Source of the DNA: Lonicera japonica
Lineage: Eukaryota > Streptophyta > Magnoliopsida > Dipsacales > Caprifoliaceae
Assembly: GCA_021464415.1 (NCBI GenBank)
Contig: CM038467.1
Location: forward strand, 45,879,715-45,943,714
DNA length: 64,000 nt
Reading direction: 5' to 3'
A program made the position numbers and the translations under genes. The notes below the pieces were generated by a model. That model was not told where the DNA came from, did no database searches, and saw only the letters and a list, made by a program, of their open reading frames with translations. Shown piece by piece: positions 36,092 to 47,429 of this stretch; position 1 is the stretch's first letter, and every line of letters starts with the position of its first letter.

Positions 36092-37591
36092 TCAAAATGT
36101 GTTGGGTCCCTTTGGGTTAGCAAACATAATGGTTCCTTTTGGAACCCAAGCAAGCTTTCTTTTAGGAAAACTTTCATTCCTATAATAACAATGATCCACG
36201 TAGTGAGTATTTCTACCATAATATGAGCAAATATGAGTGGGATCATGAGGTGTGTATGCTTTGAAAAAGTTTTTATAATCCTTTTGGTTGTCAATTTGGT
36301 TATAGCCCAAACCGGCTTTGTCGAATACACACCTTTGCATTCCTAATAGTTTATCCAAGTTATCATTTCCTTTGGTGAACTTGGCTAGACTATTAGTTAA
36401 GTCTTCCACTTGATCTTTCAATTTGACATTTTCTAATACAAGTGTGTTTGGAGTTTCTTTCTCCTTTCCTTTCTTCAATGTTTTGTTTTCATTTTTCAAA
36501 AATACATTTTCTTTCTCAAAATTTTCACACTTGCTAGAAATCATCAAATTTTTCTTTTTGAGGCTTGAATACATTTTAGATAAATTTTTAAACTTCTTAT
36601 GCATATCATATAATTCATCATAGTCATTCTCATCATGTGCATCATTATTGATAGAGACATTATCATCACTAAATGAATCATAAGTAGAGCATACCTCATC
36701 GTCTCTTGCCATAAGGCAAAGGTTAGCCGTTTCCTCGTCGCTAGAGCTGGCATCGGACTCGCCTTCTTCGGAATCACTCCAAGTGCCTTTGAGGGCGTGT
36801 CTTATTTGCTTGAAGGCTTTGTCTCTTTTGTCTCTTCTTTCCTTTCTTCTAATCGGGCAATTTGTTTTGAAATGCCCTGGTTCATGGCAATGGAAACACT
36901 TCTTTTCTTCTTCATTTTCAACTCTTGGTTGAATAGATCGATCATTGTTCCTCTTTGATGAAGAACCAAAGTTGTTTCCTTTTCCATGAAACTTTTTCTT
37001 CTTAGCTAGAAATTTTATGAATTTTCTAGAAAGGAGAGCCATATCCTCATCTCCTACCATCAACTCCTCATCATCTTCTAGTTGAGTTGCTTTGAGAGCT
37101 AGTGACTTTTTGGCTTTTGAATCACTTTCTTCTTCTCTCGCCAATTCCTTCTCATGGGTTTTAAGTGAACCCAAAAGCTCGTCCATGCTAAGTGTTTTGA
37201 GATTCTTTGCTTCTTGAATCGCCGTCACTTTCGGTCGCCATTTCTTTGGAAGAATCCTAAGAATTTTTCTTATTTTATCTTCATTAGAATAAACCTTTCC
37301 AAGAAGATCTAAATCATTAGTAATAATAGAAAATCTACTATACATGGAAGCAAGAGATTCATTAGGCTCCATTTTAAATAATTCATAATCATGAACAAGC
37401 ATATTTATGTTATCGTCTTTAACTTGAGTGGTTCCTTCGTAGGTAACCTCAAGTTTATCCCAAATTTCTTTAGCCGTTTTGCAACTAGAAATTTTGTTAT
37501 ATTCATCCATGCTTAATGCACAATTTAAAGCATTTAAGGCTTTGGCATTATATTGAATTTTCTTAATATCATTTTCATCATACTCGGACAT
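36092..37591 (-). pseudogene. gag: Copia Gag
   Basis: 499 residues: the gag domain of plant copia elements (about 1-170), a charged linker, zinc knuckle CFHCHEPGHFKTNC (about residue 233) and a C-terminal coiled-coil-like Lys/Glu/Asn-rich segment. It ends at TGA (36092-36094), with TAG 33 bases further on, both in frame with pol. The true start is probably the ATG at 37792-37794 (minus). From there the frame meets TGA (37708-37710) and TAA (37681-37683) and needs a frameshift near 37620-37640 to join this ORF. Gag is therefore broken at its N-terminus. Confidence 0.88.
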
Positions 37592-37835
37592 TTTCTTAGG
37601 AACAATTTTTCCACTATCATCCTTTTGGTAATTTCATAGGGTCCTTCAACTACAACTCTCCATTGTTCAAAATCACTAGATTATAAAAAAATACTCATTC
37701 TATTTTTTCAATAGCTATAATTTTTACCATCAAATAGAGGTGGTCTATGGGTGGAGAGACCTTCGGAAAGACCGGTTCCTTGATATATAGACATGATCGT
37801 AAACTCTAAAATTGTTAAATCAAAATAAGAGTACA

Positions 37836-37849
37836 ACCTCTGATACCAA
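37836..37849 (-). other. Primer binding site of the copia element (initiator tRNA-Met)
   Basis: On the coding strand, TTGGTATCAGAGGT lies next to the 5' LTR. TGGTATCAGAG is the usual plant copia match to the initiator tRNA-Met 3' end. Confidence 0.82.
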
Positions 37850-37850
37850 T

Positions 37851-39393
37851 TGTAGGTCGGAAAATACCCTAGAGGGGGGTGAATAGGGTTTTAAAAACTT
37901 AATGCGGAATTAAAAATCTTTTCGAAAATGTTTAAGTAAAATAATTTACTAAACAAATTTATCAAGGAATGTAAGCAAATAAATAATCAAGTATAAGAGC
38001 AAATAAATAAGTAATCTCAAACAATTTAAACAATCAATAATAAAGAGATTGAGTAAGAAAGATTGAACCAATTTGAAGTCGAAGATTTTTTGTCCACACG
38101 GTTCGGCTTGTTCCCCCTACTCCGCGCTCGGTTAGTTCCCCGAGAATTTCCACTATAACCGATCTCCTTCCGGGTGAAGATCAAACCTCTACAAGTGTAT
38201 TCTTCTCACACACTCTTACAAGTATTGAAACCACCTTCAATACTTTCACAAGAAATCCCTCTTGCTAATCAATGAGATACACCTCTCATAAATATGATTT
38301 GAATAAGTTTTGGTGGCTAACACCAATGTACAATATCTCTCTTGTGTATAACAAAATACAAATGAAGCTCACACTAAGAGATATCAAAATTGATCAAAGT
38401 ATATAGCTCAAAAATGAAGAATTTGATCAATAAAATGAATTGAATACTTGAACAACTTTGTATATATGTAAAATAAGTTTGTAGAATGATTCAAGTGTGT
38501 TAAAACATGTCTAAGACATCATATTTATATCTTACAAAATCATATGGCCGTTGGGGATGATTAAGAGAGGTTTTGGCTCCAAGGTATACATTTTCAAACT
38601 TACCAACAGCTAGTTTTGACAAAAAAATTCAAAATTGTTTTGTTAATTTCTCCCAATTGGACCGTTGGATCATGCTCAAATTTTAGTCAAAATTGCCAGG
38701 AGATGTTGTCTAACTACTGTAAAAATTTCAAAATGATCGGAGTTCGGGAAGTCCTCCAAATTACCGTTAGATCAAAACTGGGCAAAAATTGAGCGAATTT
38801 CAAATGTAAAAATAAAAATATTTTTGCAATTTAATAATTTAGTTCCAAATAAAATTCTAATGATTTTTTAACCTCAAAAATATGTTTCTAAGATACCCAT
38901 TTTTATTATAGCTTAAAATATGATCATTTAAAATTAATATGAATTTATTTTAAAACCGGGTTTTTGTAAAATGATGTTTTTCAAATAAATTCAATTTGAA
39001 GCTCGTTTGAATCAATCTTTAAAATATGCAAGAATATGTTTGAGCTATATAATCAATCAATTAAGTATCTTTACATAAAATCAAAGCACTCACTCCATTT
39101 AATAATAATTCGAGTCTTCGTGATGCTTGATTTTCTTGTGCGTATCTTCACTTGTTTGATGTTCTTGATCCTTTCTTGATTTTGTATAGCACATGTATAT
39201 CACTTGAGTTCATTTCTTGTGAGTAGAGGCGTTTGTAAAACTTGTGTGAGATTTGCTTCGGTTTGAAGTTACACTTAGTCGGAAGATATATCGGTTAAAA
39301 TGGCTATCATCATCATTGGAACAACCGAGTTAAATAACACTTTATTAACTTATTGTAATTATCAAAATAAGATTAATTGACTTAAGGTCAACA
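37851..39393 (-). mobile_element. 5' LTR of the copia element
   Basis: 1,543 bp, matching 31038-32575. It ends GGTCAACA and is followed by the GATAT duplication. Confidence 0.9.
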
Positions 39394-39398
39394 GATAT

Positions 39399-39867
39399 TA
39401 TATGGGAATGGGTTGCATTTGCTTCACACCCTTTGTCACAAGATAAAAATGAGAGATACACTTGTGTTGATATTTGCTTAAACCCTTTCTTTATATGGCA
39501 TTTATATGGGAATGGGTTGCTTTTGCTCCACACCCTTTTGCTTAGAAATGGGTAAAATATTCTACACTTAAGAATTGCATTGAGAACTTTGAATGAGATT
39601 GCTTTTACTTAACTTTGCAAAACAAATGAATTCTATAATGCCTTAGCCTTTTCTCATCTATTATTACATCATTTTAATTTTTATTGCAAGACTTTAAAAT
39701 CAACAACTAAAATCAACCAATTAAATTCTCTTCACAAAACCTTGGACTCGTAATCACCACATCGTCTTTCCGACTATCCTTGTGGTTCGACACTTGGACT
39801 TACCAAGTATTATAACTTGACAACCTGCACTTGGGTACCTAAGCACGGAAGTATTTTCGGCGCATCA
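39399..39867 (+). mobile_element. 3' LTR of element 2, second part
   Basis: Continues homology with 22363-22831. It ends CGGCGCATCA, where the 5' copy ends CGGCGCGTCA. The preceding GATAT (39394-39398) is the duplicated target. Confidence 0.88.
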
Positions 39868-40660
39868 ATGCGTTGTATTTTCGACGCTAGAACGACAACA
39901 ACAGAAGGTTCTATCCACTGTGTTCATCACCTTTAATTCGAAATCTCATACAAGGTATGCCTTCTATCGATTTTTATTGAACAGTATAAATCCTAGGGTT
40001 TAATGATTAGTGCAGAAATTAATGTATGTGATGCATAATTACTGCCCTAATTACCTACAATAAGCTTCCTTTATATATCTTCACATTAAAACCTTTCTGC
40101 TTCCTCCAATGCTGGTCCTATATAGAATTAAGGGTTGCTAACTGCTTTAATTTAAAATCCAAAACGCTGTTCAAATCTTAATCTACACTACATATTAAAC
40201 ACATTGATGAAATTTGATATACAGTTACAAAATTTCCAGTTAACCACTCTAGCGGCAAAAATTATAATGAAATAATTAGTGCCGAATTGAGTATTTCAAT
40301 TTTGAATTCACGGCCTTATGTATATATGAACATATTTAATTATGACTAGACTAATGGCCGATCATTATATGTTATTAATGTGAAGAATTACTAAGTACCT
40401 TATTGAACACACGTAGAGTGTACCTCTAAGACGGTATAATATTAATTTATCAAATATAATTGTGTTTTTGGCATTTGAAACTTGTAGAGTGAGAGTTATC
40501 TGTCTTCAAAAGTTGGATAGTAATGCAGAGGTTTGGAGAGTTTATTAGAGCCTTCAACTTTGAAAAAGTTGTTCTAATGCTTGTTGGTTCATGTAGGATT
40601 TGAACTTTGAAGAGCCTCTTAATTAAAAATCCAGTTTAAAATTTTACATTTTTGTAAGTA
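39868..40660. repeat. Old flank, then duplicated module, copy B, first part
   Basis: 39868-40040 appears to continue the sequence interrupted at 21099. 40130-40660 matches 44640-45200 ('ctttaatttaaaatccaaaac', 'gaagaattactaagta', 'cacacgtagagtgtacctct', 'ggagagtttattagagcc'). No gene seen. Confidence 0.5.
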
Positions 40661-42126
40661 CTAGTTTTTGTGCATGTGCGTCGCACGTGATTTTAATGCT
40701 TTACAAATGTTATTAAATTCATTACTAAATATATATAACTAAGAATTAAATAATTAGTATGAAATAAAAATAATAACAAATAAACAAAACATAATAAGTT
40801 TAAAAGTCATTTGATTCTTTTTTACCAACCTAAATGCCTTCTAATTTTAATACGACCTAATTTTTAGGAAGTTTGTTATAAAGTTATACAGAAATCTTAT
40901 ATAGAACATATAATTTAACACAAATTCTAATTTATTTTATTATTTTAACCAAATAAAGTAGAGTTTAAATTTATCTGGAATACAAATACTAAGATAAAAA
41001 TATATGGAGTTATACACTTATAGTCTTATACTATTACACTATTATATTTAATGTAAATCTAGCTTAAAATTTTTGTTTAATTATTTTGGAAAAATAGAGT
41101 AGAGTTTGAATTTTTTGGAATACTAATACTAATATAAAAATATATGGTATTATAATGTTTTATTTAATCTAAATCTTAAAATCTTTTGTATAAAATCAAA
41201 GTCATATTTGTTTTCACAGAAAAAGGAAAAAATACTCGAGTTATTTGTACTTATATATATTGTTATTATTGTTATTGTTATATGAAGTTTTATAGAAGTC
41301 TTATATAGAATATATAATATAACACAAATTCTAACTTGTTTAATTATTTTATCCAAATATAGTAGAATTTAAATTTATTTGGCATACTAATACTAATATA
41401 AAATATAATGCTATTTTATTTAATGTAAATCTAACTTAAACTTTTTGTTTAATTATTTTAGAAAAATAGAGTAGAGTTTGAATTTATTTGGAATACTAAT
41501 ACTAATATAAAAATATATGGAGTTATATTATTTAATTTAAATCTTAAAATATTTTGTATAAAATCAAAGGGCATATTTGTTTTCATAGAAAAAGGGGAAA
41601 AACACTTAAAGAATAAAACTAAAACAAAATTATGTATTTTATGTCTTCTACTCAAATTTTAACACAAATTTTAACTTATTTAATTATTTTAGCTAAATAA
41701 AGTAGAGTTTAAATTTATTTGGCATACTAATACTGATATAAAATATAATACTATTTTCTTTAATGTAAATCTAGCTTAAAATTTTTGTTTAATTATTTTA
41801 GCAAAATAGAGTAGAGTTTGAATTGATGTGAAATACTAATACCAAATAAAGTATAATTTAAATTTATTTGGCATACTAATACTAATATAAAATATAATTC
41901 TATTTTATTTAATGTAAATCTAACTTAAATTTTTTGTTTAATTATTTTAGCAAAATAGAGTAGAGTTTGAATTTATTTGGAATACTAATACTAATATAAA
42001 AATATATGGAGTTATATTATTTAATGTAAATCTTAAAATATTTTGTATAAAATCAAAGGGCATATTTGTCTTCACAAAAAAGGGAAAAACACTTAAAGTT
42101 ATTCGTACTTTTATATATAGTATAGA
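40661..42126 (-). mobile_element. Non-autonomous Helitron
   Basis: Read on the minus strand, it begins TCTATACTATATATAAAAGT (from 42126) and ends with CTAG at 40664-40661. A hairpin with arms GTGCG/CGCAC (plus 40673-40689) lies eight bases before the end. It sits between A and T with no target duplication. TC...hairpin-CTRR ends and A/T insertion define Helitrons. The paralogous module at 45190-45235 has an uninterrupted junction at this point. No Rep-helicase coding; the interior is tandem repeats. Confidence 0.78.
40905..42115. repeat. Tandem repeats inside the Helitron
   Basis: Repeating AT-rich units of about 150 and 300 bp, marked by 'agtagagttt.aatttatttgg.atactaatact' (near 40960, 41100, 41360, 41470, 41700, 41850 and 41955) and 'cttaaaat.ttttgtataaaatcaaag' (near 41175, 41545 and 42030). 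Copies are diverged. Confidence 0.7.
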
Positions 42127-43290
42127 TGTTTTAATTTTAGCTTATTCAATGGTCATTGCCAAAATTTATTTATTAGAGACAATAAGTTTCGGGTCGTTCA
42201 TAACCTTTAATTTTTAAAGTTTGCGGTCACCGCAACAGTATTTACATCGACCATGTAGGATTTCTTTGTTGAAAAGGACACAACTACATTATATGTCTTT
42301 CTCCAAGTTACTTCGATCCAATAATTATACATAACTCTGACACTATTTAGCACTTAAATTTTCTTGAGAAAAATAAACTCAGGAATATGGAATGGGATTG
42401 CAAAAATAGTGTCCAACTTATTATAATTGAATATATTCGTTTGTTATTATACAAATTATCTCCAGAATTATTAATAAAAAAAATAAAACCCATCCACTAG
42501 TTATCTTTCAAATGGATGGTCATTTTATTTAATTAAAAACATGATAGTCCTCTAAAGAGTAGAGTTTCTATATATATATACACACTATATGTAAATGAGG
42601 ACAAAACTTTTAATAGGTTTGTAAAATTATAAAATATCCTTTATATTTCAAAAATTACAATAAAAATAAAAATTATGTAAAAAATTGAAACATAGACCAT
42701 AAACTTCGATAATACATGTTATTATCACAAAACTAAATACGAACGCTTTTATTTTGTTTTAACTATCTATATTCATTATCATTAAGAATTAGGTATTATA
42801 TATATTAATAGAGTTTGCGCAGATAGTACATAAGTATATATATCAAATATGACGTAATATAACTCTTAAGCATTTCGTAATACATTGTACAGAATTTCAC
42901 TGCAATCATTGTCTAGATAATATTTTTTCTTTCTGGAAGGCATTTTCTATATTATGTGGCCATAAGAAGTTTAGGGAAAGGAAGGATCAAAGAAATATAG
43001 TGGTCCTTTTTACTCATTAATTCACACAACTTTATCTATATATACTAATAATTTATATATATATATGTGCATAGAGAATAGGGTAATGATGAGAATTTTT
43101 TATTTTAATTAGGCAACGCACGCTGGACGCCTTTTTAAGTTAATTGCACATCCATGAGGGTTTTTAGGACGGTGATTCATCAAAAATTATTTTACTAACT
43201 ATAATAATGATCTTATATTATATGCTCTAGACGGTGTGGCTGATTTGTGGAAAATAATAGTTGTTATAATTTGTTATGAGTGACATACAC
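42127..43290. repeat. Duplicated module, copy B, second part
   Basis: Matches 4600-5340 then 6150-6600. The common block at 42915-43033 ('ggcattttctatattatgtggccataagaag...gaaaggaaggatcaaagaaatat') is the same as that upstream of the receptor kinase. No coding sequence seen. Confidence 0.6.
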
Positions 43291-45794
43291 ACACCATAAT
43301 TAATACTTAGAAAGTAGATATATTATAAACAAATAAATTAGGAATTTGTTTTTCTAAAATTAAACCAATTCATATAATTTTTGTTACCATGTGTTGAAGA
43401 CACTAATATTTTCAAGTAATTCATTAATACCCAAAATAATAACACTCAAAATATGATAATACTTGAAATACGATAAAAATAGACATGAATACAAACCAAA
43501 TCGTTCCGTTGCGCGACCATAGGAGGGACTCTTGGATCTTATTCACTTAAATTCCTGTACTTACGAATTATTTTATGATGGCTCCAATATTAAACGAAAT
43601 TGTTTGGTTGGAAGGAGTTGATAAAGAGGGAGATAGGTTTGGCGATAAGATCAGAGAAGGTATCCTAGTCAACCTGTCGAATGCATGTTATTTTCTTCTT
43701 CTTCTTTTCTTCCTTTCTCCTTATTAGTTTTTAGTAAGGGATTATGTTTAATTTTAGCATTTTGTGAAGGATAATGTAAATTTTGATATAATTAATGTTA
43801 GTCATATCATATATTATAAACATATAATGGAGTCGCCTTTGCTTCATGATTTGCACTTGTAAATATAGTTTAGGGTGGTCTGTTGCAAAGGAATTATACT
43901 TATTAATTGTTAAGACAATGTAAAACTTTAGAATCATACAGTATAACTTTTCAGAGAATTACAATCTATTTTAACTTAAATTGTGTTGCTTGTAAAATTG
44001 AGTATTTATAATGTTTTCGCTGAAAATAAATTTTGATTCGCACTTGTATATAGTTTAAGATTATAGTATCCATACCGTAGTCCATCCATTTATAACCTTA
44101 ATTTTTAATCACAAGCATTGGTCAATTGCACGCAACTTTCTCATTAATTTCCAGCCACACTAAGATGGGTCTAAGTCTTTATGCAGAACCGTGTTTACAT
44201 TTGATTCCTATTGATTGTAATAAGTTCTTAGATTACGAAAGACATTGACATAGGTCCTACCCAAATAAAAACAATATAACTAGAGAGCATCTTTAAAAAA
44301 GTTTTTCCAAATTTATATTTCAGGAAGTTATGTGGCACTAAAGAGTGTTTTTTTTCATAAACTCCAAAATACTCTTCAAATCTTATCTTAATATTAAATT
44401 TTGACAAATGCTAGAAAGGCTAAAAATTAATTTTCAGCAACTTGCTTTTGGTCTTTTGCCCACAACTCTTTCTTTTCTTTCCAACTTTAAGCTCTTAGAT
44501 TGAGAAAGACATTGAGTTGGCTCCATTTCAATGAAAAACAATATACTTAAAAGCATCTTCAAATTTCTTTACAATTTTCACTTTTTCTTAAAAAAATTAA
44601 ATCAAATTAAACTTTTAAAAATTTACTTATCATTTTGAAGGGCCGAGTTGCAGAATGCTTTAATTTAAACTCCAAAACACTCTTCAAATCTTAATCTATA
44701 CCATATATTAAACAAATTAATGGGACTTGATATTTATACAAAATTTCCATTTGCCAAAAAATATTATAAAATAATTAATGCCTAAGTAAGGATTTGAATT
44801 TTTAACTCATGGCCTTGAGTATATACGAAGAGCACGTTTAATTATGACTAGACCACATGTCATTATATGTTATAAATGTGAAGAATTACTAAGTATCTTA
44901 TTGTACACACGTAGAGTGTACCTCTAGGCTGGTATAATATTAATTTATCAAATATAATTCTGTTTTTGGCATTTAAAACTTGTGGAGTGTGAGTTTTCTC
45001 TCTTCAAAAGTTGGAGAGTAATGTGTAGTTTTGGAGAGTTTATTAGAGCCTTCAAATATGATGCGGCTCTTATAATTCTTATAGGTACATGTAGGATTTG
45101 AACTTTGAGGGGCCTCTTGGATATGCTTTACTCAATATACACTTCGATTGTCTTAATTAAAAATCCAGGTTAATTTTTTAGCATTTTTGTAAGCATGTAC
45201 TAATTTTAGTGTAATCAATAGTCAGAGCCAAAATTTATTTATTGGAGACAATAAATTTCGGGTCGCTCATAATTTTGTTAAATTTTTTTTTTTGGTCACT
45301 GCTACAATAATTAAAGGAGGCAGTCTTCCCTCGTGAACTTTCAAAAGTAAAATCGAAAAAAATTATACTTTTTCTTCTATTCTATTCTCTCCGGCTAATT
45401 AAAACTTTCTCTTATATTAATTTTATTTTCCAAAGTTGCAAACATAACATTAATATGCGACATCTCTAAAAGAAATAATACTCTTAATTAGGGTCGGACA
45501 TCATAGTTTTTAAATTGACCATTTCTAGGAATTCTTTGTTTAAAGGGACACAACTACATTATATTTCTTCAAGTTGCTTGGATCCAATAATTATATATGA
45601 CTCTCCCACTGTTCAGCGCTTAAATTTTCTTGAGAAAAATAAACTCACAAATAAAAAATGGGATTGTGAAAATAGTTTCCAATTTATTATAATTGAATAT
45701 TTTAATAAAATTATATAAATATTTGCTTGGGTCATCTAGATTATCTCCAGAATTATTAATTAAAAAAAAAAACACACACACACACACCCCCACT
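43291..45794. repeat. Duplicated module, copy C
   Basis: Begins 'taatacttagaaagtagata' like 2385 and 6600. It contains the 'gatggctccaatattaaacg' stretch (43577), the foldback left arm without its inverted partner (44130-44930), and the right side shared with copy B (44930-45230). It breaks off near 45790 after a CA run (45770-45787). No gene supported. Confidence 0.6.
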
Positions 45795-46262
45795 AGTGCA
45801 TCTTTTGGGGTTAACAGGGTGCTGGCCAATCCTACAGCCACAAACCTGTTCTCAATGGCTGAGACTTCTGCGGATACTCGGCGCCGCTCATTTAGCACAT
45901 AAGGCCGAGCAGTGTAAAATGGGGACTCATCCCCAAATTCAGAAGCAACAGTAGCAAAAGATGAGCCTCTAGCTTCAAAAGCTGAAGGCACATTCATGTT
46001 CTCCTGATTAGCAGCAGGAACCTCATTACCCTCCACATTGATTGGCTCTGTTGGGGCGAAGAGAAGGACATGGAGTTGGAGGGAGTATGGGATCTGCCCC
46101 ACGAATATGACTAGGGGTGGACAACCTCTTCCATTTGTTCTGCTGTTCGGCAGATGTCCCCCAGCTCTAGCCTGATTTCTGAGTTGGGAGGTTTGGTTGT
46201 TAGCATCATCTCCCTGGCTCTTAAAAGTTAGTGCCACTTCTTGAAGAACTAGAAGTATCAAA
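45795..46262 (-). other. GC-rich, possibly captured coding fragment
   Basis: About 470 bp of near-balanced GC inside very AT-rich sequence, interrupting the module alignment (compare 42470-42500). The minus-strand ORF covering it has 215 codons, starts at 46267 and runs on into AT-rich sequence. A non-repetitive stretch includes NVPSAFEARGSSFATVASEF and ARPYVLNERRRVSAEVSAIE. I do not recognise it. It could be a captured exon piece or a fragment of a retroelement gag. Confidence 0.4.
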
Positions 46263-46285
46263 GGCAAGTAAATATAATCATATGC

Positions 46286-46575
46286 TATAACGCTCCATTT
46301 GATTGTAAGGTGAAAAAGGAAAATAAATTGAGTTAGTTTTGGTGAAAAGATGAAAAATAAGTTGAGTGATAGGGATGATATCCTCTTGATTTTTATGTTT
46401 TTCCATGAAAAAAATTTCTTTGCTCGGTGGAGAGGAAAAAATTTCCACCAAAAATATAGAAAGACATAGGATATCTACTCATAAAATGAGTAATATCTCT
46501 CACATTATTTTCTATCTTTTCACACAAACTAACAAAATTTTTATTTTCCATCTTTACAATCATACGGAGCCTAAC
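46286..46575. mobile_element. Foldback MITE
   Basis: About 290 bp with long terminal inverted repeats: left 'cgctccatttgattgtaagg', reverse complement of the right end 'ggctccgtatgattgtaaag'. The inward sequences also match (ttagttttggtgaaaagatg versus ttagtttgtgtgaaaagata). No clear target duplication found. Confidence 0.6.
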
Positions 46576-47429
46576 TAATTTTTTTCATGCCTCTTTTTCT
46601 TAAGAAAAAAAGAGTTCACAAATATAAAACGGGATTGTGAAAATAGATTACAGCATTAATATAATTGAGATATGTAAATTTTTTTATTTTTTTTTCTAAA
46701 GAAGATGTGATGATGTAGTATCAAAATGTGAAGTATTTTCTACCTCCAACTATATATGTGCAGCGCCAATGATGGTGAGCTAAAAAAGAATGTGCACATG
46801 TACATATATTATCTATGTTTCATTACACCAGACTCAAAATTTTAATAAAATTATGTGAATATCTACTTGTCATACAGATTATCTTCACCCACTAGTTACC
46901 CATTCAAATGGGCAGTCACATCTTATTTAAAAAGATGAAGGTCTTTTAAAAAGTAGAGTTGATATATATAGATATACACAATATGTGAAGCTGGATCTGG
47001 ACTTTTAGTAAGTCTGTGAAATAACGAATCATCCTTTACATTTCGAAAATTATAATAAAAATAACGCGCATGTGAAAAATTGAAACAATGACGTTGAATT
47101 TAAATAACACGTGTGAATTTCTTTTCTTTTCTTAATTTTGTTTTAAGAATTTATACAAATTATAAGAAATTATTAGATATCATATTATACAAATACATCT
47201 AGCATGCACCCATAATATATATATATATATATATAATATGTGGTAATTAATATCAACTCTTAAACATAGCGTAATACCTTGTAAAATATGTAGCTGCTGT
47301 CATTCTCTATATATTTTTCTTTTAGAAAGGCATTTTCTATATGATGCGGCCATAAGAATTTGAGGAAAGGAAGGATCAAGGAAATATCTTGGTCCTTTTG
47401 ACTCATTAGTTCATATAACACTATTATGA
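46576..47429. repeat. Duplicated module end, copy C
   Basis: AT-rich. 46850-47420 parallels 4920-5340 and 6150-6345, including the ~100-bp block (47290-47420). Contains an (AT)n run at 47213-47238. No gene seen. Confidence 0.5.

Larger units (their letters stand above)
31038..39393 (-). mobile_element. Complete Ty1/copia retrotransposon, Sirevirus-like, nested in element 2
   Basis: 8,356 bp, coding on the minus strand, with LTRs 31038-32575 and 37851-39393. GATAT flanks both ends, and removing the element restores the sequence seen in the 5' LTR of element 2 near 22362. Domain order protease-integrase-RT-RNase H is copia. LTRs longer than 1.5 kb, a long gag and repeated purine tracts before the 3' LTR point to the Sirevirus/Maximus lineage. 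LTRs differ at about a dozen bases plus two small indels by eye, roughly 1%. Confidence 0.92.
21100..39867 (+). mobile_element. Athila-type retrotransposon (element 2) with nested copia
   Basis: Element of about 10.4 kb once the nested copia is removed. The 5' LTR is 1,732 bp. The 3' LTR is split into 29775-31037 and 39399-39867, also 1,732 bp in total. The LTRs differ at a few percent of positions by eye. Flanking 5-mers are AGGCG (21095-21099) and ATGCG (39868-39872), one mismatch. The gag-pol frame 22989-28364 has four nonsense codons but no frameshift. Catalytic Asp residues of RT and RNase H are replaced, so the element cannot move by itself. Confidence 0.88.
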
